A DNA stretch of 64,000 bases from Sphingomonas glacialis. Its GTDB lineage: Bacteria; Pseudomonadota; Alphaproteobacteria; Sphingomonadales; Sphingomonadaceae. The position numbers and the translations under genes are program-made. The notes beneath the pieces were generated by a model. That model saw nothing but the letters and a program-made list of their open reading frames with translations, was not told the origin of the DNA and did not search any database. Shown one piece after another: positions 54,032-61,824 of the stretch; positions within the stretch are counted from its first letter, which is position 1; every line of letters starts with the position of its first letter. The stretch is from positions 682,001 to 746,000 of the forward strand of contig NZ_RCZC01000001.1 in assembly GCF_006439055.1 (NCBI RefSeq), given 5' to 3'.

Positions 54032-55363
54032 ATGAGCCGCCCCAGCCCCCAGTCGAACAAGATCCAGATCGTCATCGTCGGCGGCGGCGCGGCCGGGCTC
54101 GAGCTCGCGACGCGGCTGGGCAAGCGCTACGGGCGCAAACGCCACGACATCATCTTGGTCGACCGCAACCGCACCCATATCTGGAAGCCGTTGCTGCACG
54201 AAGTCGCGACCGGCTCGCTCGACGCCAATATGGACGAAGTCGGCTATCGCAGCCACTGCCACCGCTGGGGCTATCGCTACTTCTATGGGGTGCTGGCCGG
54301 GATCGATCGCGCCGGGCGCCAAGTGCATCTCGCGCCGGTGCAGGACGATACCGGGCGCGAAGTGATCGCCGCGCACAGCATCCGCTACGACTATCTCGTG
54401 CTCGCCTACGGCTCGGTCACCAACGATTTCGAAACGCCCGGCGTCGCCGAGAACTGCACTTTCCTCGACAGCCGCGCGCAGGCCGACCGTTTCCGCGATC
54501 GTCTGCTCGACCAGTGCCTGCGCGTATCGCGCACGATGACCGCCGACCCGGTGAGCGACGCGCATGTCCGCGTCGCGATCGTCGGCGGCGGCGCGACCGG
54601 GGTCGAGCTGTCGGCCGAATTGTTCAACGCCGCCGCGGCGCTCGGCTATTATGGCCTCGAAGTGTTCGACCGCAGCCGGCTCGAGGTTACGCTGATCGAA
54701 GCCGGGCCGCGAATCTTGCCCGCTTTGCCCGAACGGCTCGCGGAGGCGGCGCGGCGCGAGCTTGAAGTGCTCGGCGTGCGCGTCCTCACCAACACGCCCG
54801 TTACGGCCTCCGACGCCGAAGGCATGACCACCGGCAGCGGCGCTCGGATCGACGCCGATCTGCAGGTGTGGGCCGCTGGGGTGAAAGCGGCGCCGGTCGC
54901 GGGCGGCCTCAATGGCTTGGAAATGTCGCGCAGCGGTCAGATCGTCGTCGATCCGACGCTCCAAAGCCCGACCGACGCGCGAATCTTCGCGATCGGCGAT
55001 TGCGCCTTATGCGTGTTGCCCGGCCGCGATCGCCCGGTCCCGCCGCGCGCGCAGGCGGCGCACCAAATGGCGACCGCCGTGTTCGGCAACCTCAACCGGC
55101 TGATGGACGGCCAACCGCTACGCCCCTTCGTGTACAAGGATCACGGTTCGCTGGTGTCGCTCAGCCGCTTCTCGACGGTCGGCACGCTGATGGGCAATCT
55201 TGTGGGCGGGAAGCTAGCAATCGAGGGACGGCTCGCGCGGATCGTCTATCTCTCGCTGTACCGCATGCACCTGATCACCATTCACGGCTGGCTCAAAGGC
55301 GTGGCGCTGATCGTGGTCGGGCATGTCAACAAGATCGTGCGGCCGAAGCTGAAGCTGCACTAG
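54032..55363 (+). CDS. ndh: Type II NADH:quinone oxidoreductase (NDH-2)
   Basis: 443 aa from the ATG at 54032 (AGAGAGG about 11 nt upstream). FAD-binding Rossmann motif IVGGGAAGLELA (16-25), quinone-site region THIWKPLLHEVATGSLD, second nucleotide-binding motif VAIVGGGATGVELSAELF (183-197) for NADH, and the FAD-contacting IFAIGDCA. The C-terminal hydrophobic helix stretch (LAIEGRLARIVYLSLYRMHL, then LKGVALIVVGHV) anchors it peripherally to the inner membrane. It feeds electrons from NADH to quinone without proton pumping. The gene is intact although the genes on both sides are truncated. Confidence 0.93.
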   Translation: MSRPSPQSNKIQIVIVGGGAAGLELATRLGKRYGRKRHDIILVDRNRTHIWKPLLHEVATGSLDANMDEVGYRSHCHRWGYRYFYGVLAGIDRAGRQVHLAPVQDDTGREVIAAHSIRYDYLVLAYGSVTNDFETPGVAENCTFLDSRAQADRFRDRLLDQCLRVSRTMTADPVSDAHVRVAIVGGGATGVELSAELFNAAAALGYYGLEVFDRSRLEVTLIEAGPRILPALPERLAEAARRELEVLGVRVLTNTPVTASDAEGMTTGSGARIDADLQVWAAGVKAAPVAGGLNGLEMSRSGQIVVDPTLQSPTDARIFAIGDCALCVLPGRDRPVPPRAQAAHQMATAVFGNLNRLMDGQPLRPFVYKDHGSLVSLSRFSTVGTLMGNLVGGKLAIEGRLARIVYLSLYRMHLITIHGWLKGVALIVVGHVNKIVRPKLKLH

Positions 55364-55399
55364 TCTTGCGTCGTCGGCGCGAACTCCTGGGCAGATGCG

Positions 55400-55663
55400 A
55401 TGGCCTGCATTCTCGTATTCGAAGACGATTCTGAAACGACGGGCGAGATCGTCGCCGAACTGGCCAGCCCCGGCCCCGACGTCGCGCATGCGAGCGATGG
55501 CGTTGATGGGCTCGATCGCGCGACGCGTCAGCATTTCGACGCCATCACGCTCGACCGCATGCTGCCCGGGCTCGACGGTCTGGCGCTGATCGAACGGGTA
55601 CGCACGCGCTGGATTGAAGTGCCGGTGTTGATGATCAGCGCGTTCAGCGAAGTCGATCGATGA
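55400..55663 (+). pseudogene. Truncated response regulator (receiver start only)
   Basis: 87 codons beginning MACILVFEDDSETTGEIVAE with phospho-acceptor Asp 52 (ITLDRMLPGLDGL) and PVLMISAFSEVDR, at which point a stop follows. In OmpR-type regulators this position continues into RVxGLxxGADDYLxKPF and a winged helix, all absent. The break lies near 55660, where the convergent gntR-like gene ends on the opposite strand. It is presumably non-functional. Confidence 0.75.
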
Positions 55664-56285
55664 ATGCGCCGCATCCGAACGGGTTTTGCACAAGGTGCGC
55701 GACGATTGCGGCCACGGCCCCTATCCTCCGGCGATGATAGCGCGTCAGCGCGCTAGCAAGCGCCGTCCGGTCACCGGAGGCGATGATCGCCGCCAGTCCT
55801 GAAAGCTCCTCGCTCATCGCGGGCAGCGTTGCGACCTCGGCGCGGCGGGCCGTCGCCAGTCGGTCGTTGAGCGATCGGACGGTTATCGCGAGTTCGGCAC
55901 TCCCCGCGGCATGCGCGACGCTGAGAAACAGCGCTGCGGTCGAGGCGACGATGTCCGACATGGCGCCACGATCCTCGACCCCCCCTGTCGCGGGATCGGG
56001 TGCGACCCGTTTCGCCGCGAGCCCGAGGACAAGCCCGTTCCAATGATAAAGGTCGCGCAGCGCCGCTTCCGACGGGACGGCCACGCGAAAGCCGTTGTGG
56101 TTCGGCGCCTCGACCAGGCGCTCGGCCGTCAGCCGGTGCAGCGCGTCGCGCACCGGCGTGATGCTGGCCGCGATCTCCTTGCCGATCACGGCGGGCTCGA
56201 TCGGGGAGCCGGGTGGTAGCTCGCCCGCGACCAGCATGCGCTTGATCTCGCCATAGACGCGTTCGAAGGTTGCACCGGGGCTCAT
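55644..56285 (-). CDS. GntR-family regulator of the quorum-sensing operon
   Basis: 213 aa from the ATG at 56285, overlapping the upstream dioxygenase stop (ATGA), with GGAGGACAG upstream. N-terminal winged helix (ERVYGEIKRMLVAGELPPGS, GKEIAASITPVRDALHRLTA, LVEAPNHNGFRVAVPS), then a helical FCD-like ligand-binding domain. The last residues (NPFGCGAFIDRLR) run into the truncated receiver gene on the other strand, so the native C-terminus may have been altered at the junction near 55663. As the last gene of the luxR-luxI-dioxygenase-gntR series it may sense the product of the dioxygenase (inference). Confidence 0.85.
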   Translation of the reverse strand: MSPGATFERVYGEIKRMLVAGELPPGSPIEPAVIGKEIAASITPVRDALHRLTAERLVEAPNHNGFRVAVPSEAALRDLYHWNGLVLGLAAKRVAPDPATGGVEDRGAMSDIVASTAALFLSVAHAAGSAELAITVRSLNDRLATARRAEVATLPAMSEELSGLAAIIASGDRTALASALTRYHRRRIGAVAAIVAHLVQNPFGCGAFIDRLR

Positions 56286-57175
56286 CGACCTGTCCTCCGC
56301 TGGGTGGCGACATGCGCGTCGATCAGCGCTTGCTGGTCCGGTCGCAGCGCGTCGATCGCGCCAAGTGGCTCGGCCTGGCGGTCGTCGAGCAGAATCGACG
56401 GGCACTGCCCCTCGTAATTGCCGAGATTGGGACGATGCTGACGGTAGCCGAGCAGCGCCGCGAGCGAGCGCGGGAAGTGTCGCGCCGTCTCGGGCGGATA
56501 GGCGAGCCACTGGTTCTCATAGGGCTTGAGCCAGCCCAGGCAGTAGCTGACGATCGCGCCCCGCCGGATGGTGTCAGTGCGGTTGCCACCGGCGCCGTGC
56601 AGCGTCGAACCGAGAAAGACCAGCGCGTCGCCGGGGTCGAGCGCGATCGGGACCGCGTCGGTTGCCGGATTCGGCTGCAACGCCTTCGCTCCATGGCTGT
56701 CAGGCCAAATCAAGGTCGTCCCATTCTCTTCGCGGTAAGGCGTGAACGGCCACATCACGTTGACGAGGTATTCGGTCTCACCGACCGTGCCGCGCCACAT
56801 GTCCTGGTCGCGGTGCGGAACCTGCGGGAGGGCCTCCGGGTGGAGCGCGATGGCTTGCGTCAGATTGAGCTGGATGCAGTCGCACCACGGGCCCAGCACC
56901 TCGGTGGCGATATCGAGGATCTGGGGATGCATGACCAGATCGGCGGCGCGCGGCGAGCGCGCGAGAAGCCGGCCGAAGCGCTTGGTGCGCGCGCCGTAGA
57001 AGCCGCCCTGGCAGAACGGCGTCTGCGCGAAGGTCGGCGCGAGGTCGCCATCAAGGGTGGCGATGGTTTTGGGAGTGAGCGCGCCGGGCAGCACGCAATA
57101 GCCGTGATCGAGGAGCTGCCGCATAGGGTCGTGGCCGCTCCGGACTTGCGACGGGCGCTGGAGCTGGGTGGCCAT
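56282..57175 (-). CDS. Phytanoyl-CoA dioxygenase (PhyH)-like 2-oxoglutarate/Fe(II) enzyme
   Basis: 297 aa from the ATG at 57175, which shares bases with the luxI stop (TGATG); GGAGGCAGC lies upstream. The Fe(II) ligands are His 121, Asp 123 (VPHRDQDMW) and His 193 (GSTLHGAGGNRT), and an Arg near 204 would hold 2-oxoglutarate. The N-terminal LLDHGYCVLPGALTPKTIAT is typical of PhyH proteins. It hydroxylates an unknown substrate using O2 and 2-oxoglutarate. Adjacency of luxI with PhyH-like genes is a known recurring pattern in sphingomonads (from memory), suggesting signal modification or a quorum-controlled metabolite. Confidence 0.9.
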   Translation of the reverse strand: MATQLQRPSQVRSGHDPMRQLLDHGYCVLPGALTPKTIATLDGDLAPTFAQTPFCQGGFYGARTKRFGRLLARSPRAADLVMHPQILDIATEVLGPWCDCIQLNLTQAIALHPEALPQVPHRDQDMWRGTVGETEYLVNVMWPFTPYREENGTTLIWPDSHGAKALQPNPATDAVPIALDPGDALVFLGSTLHGAGGNRTDTIRRGAIVSYCLGWLKPYENQWLAYPPETARHFPRSLAALLGYRQHRPNLGNYEGQCPSILLDDRQAEPLGAIDALRPDQQALIDAHVATQRRTGR

Positions 57176-57783
57176 CACGCTGCCTCCGCCTGCACGAAGG
57201 GGACTTGCGCATGGATGCCATTGGCAGCGAGCAGTGCTGGCGTCTCGGCACTGATATCGATCCGCAGCGCACCGAGGTGCATCGTGCCGAGGGTTCGCAC
57301 GCGTCCGAGCGGCGCGGCGTGCCACCCAAAGGCGAGGATCTGATCGAGCCATGCCTGCTCGGCCACACCGACATAGGTCCTGATCCCGTGCTCCAGGGCA
57401 TAACAGGCGAGCCCCTGCACCAGCGCATCGCGCCATTGGCGCCGCTCTGCCGCGCGGAGATCGCGGTCGAGGCAGAAGCGTGTAATCTCCCAGGTGTCGG
57501 GCCCGGTGGGCGGGGCTCCGTCGCACAGGTCTGCGAACAGGTCGGCCAGCAGGTGCGGCCGCTGCGTCGGCAGCAGCCGTGCCGATGCGAGGTGGCTCTG
57601 GTCGGTGTCGGCTAGGATCAAGTAGCGCGCATGCGCGTCGTCGAACTGGTCGATCTCATAGCGGTCGGCCAGGACCGGCAGGTCCCAGCCCAGCAGATCG
57701 ACGAACACGCGCTTCCTCGCTTCGAACATCGCGCGCATCACTGCGTCGCCGGCTGCGGTGGCATCGCCCTGGGTGAACAACAT
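57175..57783 (-). CDS. luxI: Acyl-homoserine-lactone synthase (LuxI family)
   Basis: 202 aa from the ATG at 57783 (GAGGGAGCC upstream). All invariant residues of the family are in place: Arg 23, Phe 27, Trp 33 (EARKRVFVDLLGWDLP), Asp 45 and Asp 48 (RYEIDQFDDAH), Arg 69 (SARLLPT), Phe 83, Glu 99 and Arg 102 (WEITRFCLD). It makes an N-acyl-homoserine lactone from S-adenosylmethionine and an acyl donor in the cytoplasm; chain length cannot be read. It lies 77 bp downstream of luxR and is followed without gap by the dioxygenase gene. A dyad at 57842-57857 may control it. Confidence 0.95.
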   Translation of the reverse strand: MLFTQGDATAAGDAVMRAMFEARKRVFVDLLGWDLPVLADRYEIDQFDDAHARYLILADTDQSHLASARLLPTQRPHLLADLFADLCDGAPPTGPDTWEITRFCLDRDLRAAERRQWRDALVQGLACYALEHGIRTYVGVAEQAWLDQILAFGWHAAPLGRVRTLGTMHLGALRIDISAETPALLAANGIHAQVPFVQAEAA

Positions 57784-57841
57784 GATCGGCTCCCTCGACT
57801 GTGGAGGCCCGATCCTGTGCCGGGGCACCGGCGGGAGCTAT

Positions 57842-57857
57842 TCCCCAGAAATGGGGA
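57842..57857 (-). promoter_or_regulatory. Candidate lux-box-like dyad upstream of luxI
   Basis: TCCCCA-GAAA-TGGGGA is a perfect 6+4+6 inverted repeat in the 77-bp luxR-luxI gap, ending 59 bp before the luxI start. The position fits a LuxR-type binding site; the sequence differs from the Vibrio lux box. Confidence 0.45.
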
Positions 57858-57860
57858 GTT

Positions 57861-58616
57861 TCAACGCCGAAGCGCATCGGTGAAGGTGAGCGCCCCGTCA
57901 AACAGCGCGTGGATCGCGAGCTGGGTCCGGTTACCCACCCCGTAGCGGCCGCGCGCTTCCTTCATGTACTGGATCGCCGTGTCATGACTGATGCCGAGGA
58001 TCTTCGAGATCTCCCAGTCCGACTTGCCGCGCGCCGCCCAGTAGATGCACTCGCGCTGGCGATCGCTGAGGCGCGGCCGGTCCTGGTCGATCCGGCGCAC
58101 GCCCACGAGACGCCGTGCACCTTCGAAGGCGGTCGCGCCGATGAACTGCGCGAGCGGCATCCATTCGCGCCGCGGCGTCTTCCCCCGGGCGCTGGCGAAC
58201 GAGCACGAACCGGCGGACTCGCCCGGGATGTGCGCCGGGACCGTGAAACCGTCGGTGAGACCGGCCTTCCGGGACTTTGCAAGAATTTCCTCGTCGCGCC
58301 GGGTGAGCACGATCAGCTGCGGCAGCATCGACCAGTGGAACCCGGCATTGGTGAGGTGGCTGGCCCGATGTACCGGGTCGGAGGGGCCGAGCCGCTCCGC
58401 GTCGAAGAACGCCTCCCAGTCTCCGGGATAGTTGTGGATGCGCAGCGCCGGCTGCGGCGCCCGGGGCACGTCGACATGGTGCGACAGCGCGAAATGCTGG
58501 AAGCCCATCTCGCGCGTGATATCGTGAAGAAGATCGTCGAGTTCATGCATGGTCGTCGCGGCCTTGACCGCTTCGTCGAACTGTTGCGCCGTGGCGATGA
58601 TCATGTGCGGTGCCAT
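57861..58616 (-). CDS. luxR: LuxR-family quorum-sensing regulator
   Basis: 251 aa; the ATG at 58616 has a poor ribosome-binding site, and an ATG four codons on is an alternative. The autoinducer-binding domain (residues 10-175) aligns with TraR spacing: Trp 67, Phe 71, Asp 80, Pro 81, Trp 95 equal TraR Trp57, Tyr61, Asp70, Pro71, Trp85, so Tyr61 is replaced by Phe. A C-terminal GerE helix-turn-helix follows (LSDRQRECIYWAARGKSDWE, ISKILGISHDTAIQYMKEA). It presumably binds the signal made by the neighbouring LuxI and activates the operon. Confidence 0.94.
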   Translation of the reverse strand: MAPHMIIATAQQFDEAVKAATTMHELDDLLHDITREMGFQHFALSHHVDVPRAPQPALRIHNYPGDWEAFFDAERLGPSDPVHRASHLTNAGFHWSMLPQLIVLTRRDEEILAKSRKAGLTDGFTVPAHIPGESAGSCSFASARGKTPRREWMPLAQFIGATAFEGARRLVGVRRIDQDRPRLSDRQRECIYWAARGKSDWEISKILGISHDTAIQYMKEARGRYGVGNRTQLAIHALFDGALTFTDALRR

Positions 58617-58815
58617 ATCGATACAGGGCGCGCCCCAAGCCGCCGCGCCGATGCCTCAGCCAAGCCGGCTCCGCGTGCGCCGCTTTTCCGTCGGCGTCGC
58701 AGCCCGATCGATAAGCGCCTGATATTAGACGTCTCGTGCCCCCAGGGCAAATTTCCGTGGTTAATAGGGGCGGCAAGCTGCTCGAAAGGATCGGCATTCT
58801 CCCGGCGCACTCGTG

Positions 58816-59653
58816 ATGGGACCAGCGCCTGACCCCCGCCCTGACTGGCGGGACGGCGCGCATTACCGCGCGCTGGCCGGGATCGATCGCGCCGGCCTCG
58901 CCTGGGAATGGCTGCGCCGCGACGCGGGCTATGCGGCGATGAGCGCGCGGCTCCGCCGCGATGGCGCACCGCTGACACCCCCTCTGACGCTGGAGGCGGA
59001 CGCCCGGGCTTACGGGCTCTGCTTTCGCCGAGAGTGCCGATCGTCCCGCGCCCGCGGCGCGCCTGCTGTGGCATGCGGACCTCGATCCTTTCGTGCTCGA
59101 GGTCCGCGTCACCCCTGCGGCCGGCTCCGATCCAGAGGCGATCGATCTGGCGCGCCTTCTACGCTGGGCGACGATCGTCCGCGGCGGCGGCCGCGAGCAC
59201 GTCGCCTTGTCGGACGGCTGGCACCACATCCGCCTCGACGTGGTCGACGGATCGCTTGTCGAGGAAGGTCCCGCCCGGCTTGAGTATCTCCTTTCGGGAA
59301 TGACCCGGGTCGACGCCCATATACTGACCTTGCGCCGGATGCTCGAGCTGTGGCGAACCGGGCGCTTCTCGCGAAGGCTCCACCCGCCCGAGCCCGGCCT
59401 TGCCCGACGCCTGGAGGCGCTTCGCGTGGGGGACGCGGTCGCAGCGGGCGCTTCGTATCGCGAGATGGCGGGCGCCTTATATGGCGAGGACCTCGTCCGC
59501 TCGGAGTGGCGGGGGCGATCGGATTTCCTCCTGTCCCGCGTTCGCAGGCGTGCGGAGGAGGCCGCGCGGATGGCGGCCGGCGGCTGGCGGGCGCTCCTGG
59601 TCGATGGAGCAGGTCCGCACGGCGATAGAGCGTCTGGCCGGGGCCATGCGTGA
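58816..59653 (+). pseudogene. Frameshifted DUF6499/DUF2285 protein
   Basis: Two plus-strand frames together give one protein. From the ATG at 58816 the first reads PDPRPDWRDGAHYRALAGID and AWEWLRRDAGYAAMSARL (DUF6499-type regulator-like domain). Near 59032-59037 (TGCTTTCGCC) one extra T shifts the frame. The second frame continues AESADRPAPAARLLWHADLD, SDGWHHIRLDVVDG, GMTRVDAHILTLRRMLELW and AAGASYREMAGALYGEDLV, then ends RAEEAARMAAGGWRALLV, the DUF2285 region. Such genes occur on integrative elements and plasmids of Alphaproteobacteria as likely regulators. It is either a real mutation or a sequencing error. Confidence 0.7.
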
Positions 59654-60278
59654 CGGCACGCGCGCGGTTTCCGATGCGCAGTGCGCCCGCGGCATTCGGT
59701 ATCGTGGCGGGAAAGCCAATGGGCCCGAGACGCGTTACGACCCTCCGTCGGACCAGGCATGCCAGCATTAGGCGCTGAGGGATTTGCATGAGAAGCGGGG
59801 CGGCGCCCCCGTGCAGACGATCATGCCGTCTTCGCCGCACCATGGCGCGGGTCAGCGATTGCGAGCGGGGGTCTTGCTGTGCGCCTCGCACTGTCGTGCG
59901 ACCGCGCTCTACTTCGACCATTGCTGAAGCGCCGGTCTCCGCCGAGCCCCTCGCGGGTCTCGGCCATTCGGTGACGATCGCTGGCGTGTCCGCGGGCGCC
60001 GCGCGGGCGCGCGGCGGCGTTGCTGGTGCCTCTCCCGTTGCGGCGGGTGCGGGCGGCGCTCCCGGCTAGGCCCGTCGCGGCCGGCGGCAACCCCTTCGCT
60101 CGCGCTTCGGGGTGCTGCTCTTCGTTTCGCCCTCTGGTCCACCCCATCGCGCACGCGCGACGGGGACCCCGGGAGGTGCCGCCGGCCGCTGGAGCCGGGC
60201 CTCTTGGTCGCTCTTTGCCGCCCACCCCCGCCTTCGCGGGGAGGCTTTGTGCTTTTTGGGGTGGCGTGGAGGAAAGCC
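59654..60278. other. Very GC-rich stretch without a convincing gene
   Basis: About 600 bases. A 55-codon frame at 59604-59771 (MEQVRTAIERLAGAMRDG...) is open but unsupported. All frames are nearly open because of high GC. A small hairpin CCCCGC-cttc-GCGGGG lies at 60226-60241, followed by a T-richer GGCTTTGTGCTTTTT just before the ardC ribosome-binding site, so a leader or attenuator is possible. Confidence 0.4.
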
Positions 60279-61250
60279 ATGCGTGAAGCCGCCAGCCGCC
60301 GTTCCCGCCGCAAGGGTGCGGGCGACGATCGTCAATCCGAGAGCCGGGTGAACCTCTATGACGAGGTGACCGCGCGCATCGTTTCCGAGCTTGAGGCCGG
60401 GCGCTTGCCCTGGGTCCAGCCTTGGAGCGCGAGCGGCGGGACCGGACCCGGCTTGCCGCGCAATGCGCTTACCGCGCGCACCTATTCGGGCGTCAATGTC
60501 CTGATCCTGTGGGGCGCGGTCATTGAGCATGGCTGGCCGTCGCAATCGTGGCTGACCTTCCGGCAGGCCCAAGAAGCGGGCGGCTGTGTCCGCAAGGGCG
60601 AGCGTGGGCAGTGCGTCGTCTATGCCGACCGATTCACGCCTGAGGCGGAAAAAGAGCGCGCCACGCGCGAGGGTGGCGACCCCAAGGCTGTGCCGTTCCT
60701 CAAGCGCTTCACCGTCTTCAATGTCGCGCAGTGCGACGGGCTGCGCGCTGGCCTCGCGTCCGATCCGGCGCCCTTGCCCGAGCGCGAGATCGTGCCCGTC
60801 GCCGAGGCGGTGATCGCCGCATCGGGCGTGGATTTCCGGATCGGCGGGAACCGCGCCTTCTATGTGCCGTCGCATGATTTCGTGGCTGTGCCGCCGCAGC
60901 CCGCCTTCTTCGAGCAGGTCAATTACTACCGGACCTGCCTGCACGAACTCACCCACGCCACCGGCCATGTGAAGCGTTTGGGTCGTGACCTAACCAACGG
61001 CTTCGGCAGCAAGGGTTATGCCCGCGAGGAACTGATCGCCGAGATGGGTTCGGCCTTTCTCTGCGCCGCGCTCGGCATCATGCCGACCGTGCGCCATGCC
61101 GACTATATCGGCTCTTGGCTCGAGGTGCTGCGCGAGGACAATCGCGCGATCTTCCGTGCCGCCAGCGCGGCGACCAAGGCCGCCGACTGGCTGCTGGCAC
61201 GACACCGCGAGGCGCAGGCCGCACGGGCTGACGGAAGGATCGCGGCATGA
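60279..61250 (+). CDS. ardC: ArdC-type antirestriction protein
   Basis: 323 aa from the ATG at 60279 with GGAGG upstream. The N-terminal ssDNA-binding domain (DUF1738) shows LYDEVTARIVSELEAGRLPW and ALTARTYSGVNVLILW. The C-terminal metallopeptidase-like domain has HELTH at 222-226 within CLHELTHATGHVKRLGRD and the third-ligand region EELIAEMGSAFL. ArdC proteins on conjugative plasmids and ICEs protect incoming DNA from restriction. Next gene overlaps by 4 nt. Confidence 0.93.
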   Translation: MREAASRRSRRKGAGDDRQSESRVNLYDEVTARIVSELEAGRLPWVQPWSASGGTGPGLPRNALTARTYSGVNVLILWGAVIEHGWPSQSWLTFRQAQEAGGCVRKGERGQCVVYADRFTPEAEKERATREGGDPKAVPFLKRFTVFNVAQCDGLRAGLASDPAPLPEREIVPVAEAVIAASGVDFRIGGNRAFYVPSHDFVAVPPQPAFFEQVNYYRTCLHELTHATGHVKRLGRDLTNGFGSKGYAREELIAEMGSAFLCAALGIMPTVRHADYIGSWLEVLREDNRAIFRAASAATKAADWLLARHREAQAARADGRIAA

Positions 61251-61693
61251 TCCTGCTGCCCCCCATCCTGCGCTTCGCGCTGCGTGCCAACGACATGTCC
61301 CGTCGCGCCTGCGACGAGAATGGCAGGCAATTCGATCCGGCCCCCGTCATCAAGCTGTTCTTGTCCGTAGGCGCGGCGACGTGGCTGGCGACCGAACTCG
61401 ACGAGGATGGCGACACGCTGTTCGGCCTCGCCGACCTCGGTTTCGGCTGCCCGGAACTCGGCTATTTCAGCCTGTCCGAGATTGCCGCCGTGCGCCTGCC
61501 CTTCGGACTGTGCATCGAGCGCGACATGTCGTTCGACACCACCATTTCGCTCTCGGTCTGGGCCGAAACCGCGCGCCGCGCCGGTTCGATCATCTGGGCT
61601 GAAACGCTGCTGCGCCGCGCCGCCCAAGGCGGATCAACGCCCGGCGCGGACCCTGATCTTCCGCATCGTTCGGGTGAACCGGACGGCGGATGA
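61247..61693 (+). CDS. DUF2958 protein
   Basis: 148 aa; the ATG at 61247 overlaps the ardC stop (ATGA). The sequence DPAPVIKLFLSVGAATWLAT, ELDEDGDTLFGLADLGFGCP and ELGYFSLSEIAAVRL is the DUF2958 signature; the last 25 residues (GADPDLPHRSGEPDGG) look disordered. Members occur almost only on plasmids and integrative elements next to ardC. Function unknown. Confidence 0.88.
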   Translation: MILLPPILRFALRANDMSRRACDENGRQFDPAPVIKLFLSVGAATWLATELDEDGDTLFGLADLGFGCPELGYFSLSEIAAVRLPFGLCIERDMSFDTTISLSVWAETARRAGSIIWAETLLRRAAQGGSTPGADPDLPHRSGEPDGG

Positions 61694-61698
61694 GGGTT

Positions 61699-61723
61699 CC
61701 CATCAAAGTACTACTTTGATGGG
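61699..61723. repeat. 12-bp perfect hairpin between DUF2958 and parB-like genes
   Basis: CCCATCAAAGTA-c-TACTTTGATGGG, a perfect dyad around one central base, flanked by AGGG/CCCT that can extend it. It starts 6 nt after the DUF2958 stop. There is no T-tract; an operator or an mRNA-stabilising structure is possible. Confidence 0.6.
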
Positions 61724-61824
61724 TCCCTGACGCGCGGGCGGCGCGCTTCGCCGCCAGACCCGAGAACCGAACCCGCCCCACTTCTCAAGATGAAACGGGA
61801 CCGGCGCTCACAAGGAGCACTGCC

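Noticed and set aside
59788..60225. Overlapping frames on both strands upstream of ardC
   Set aside because: All frames are open because of extreme GC; products are Arg/Ala/Pro low-complexity with no start signals.
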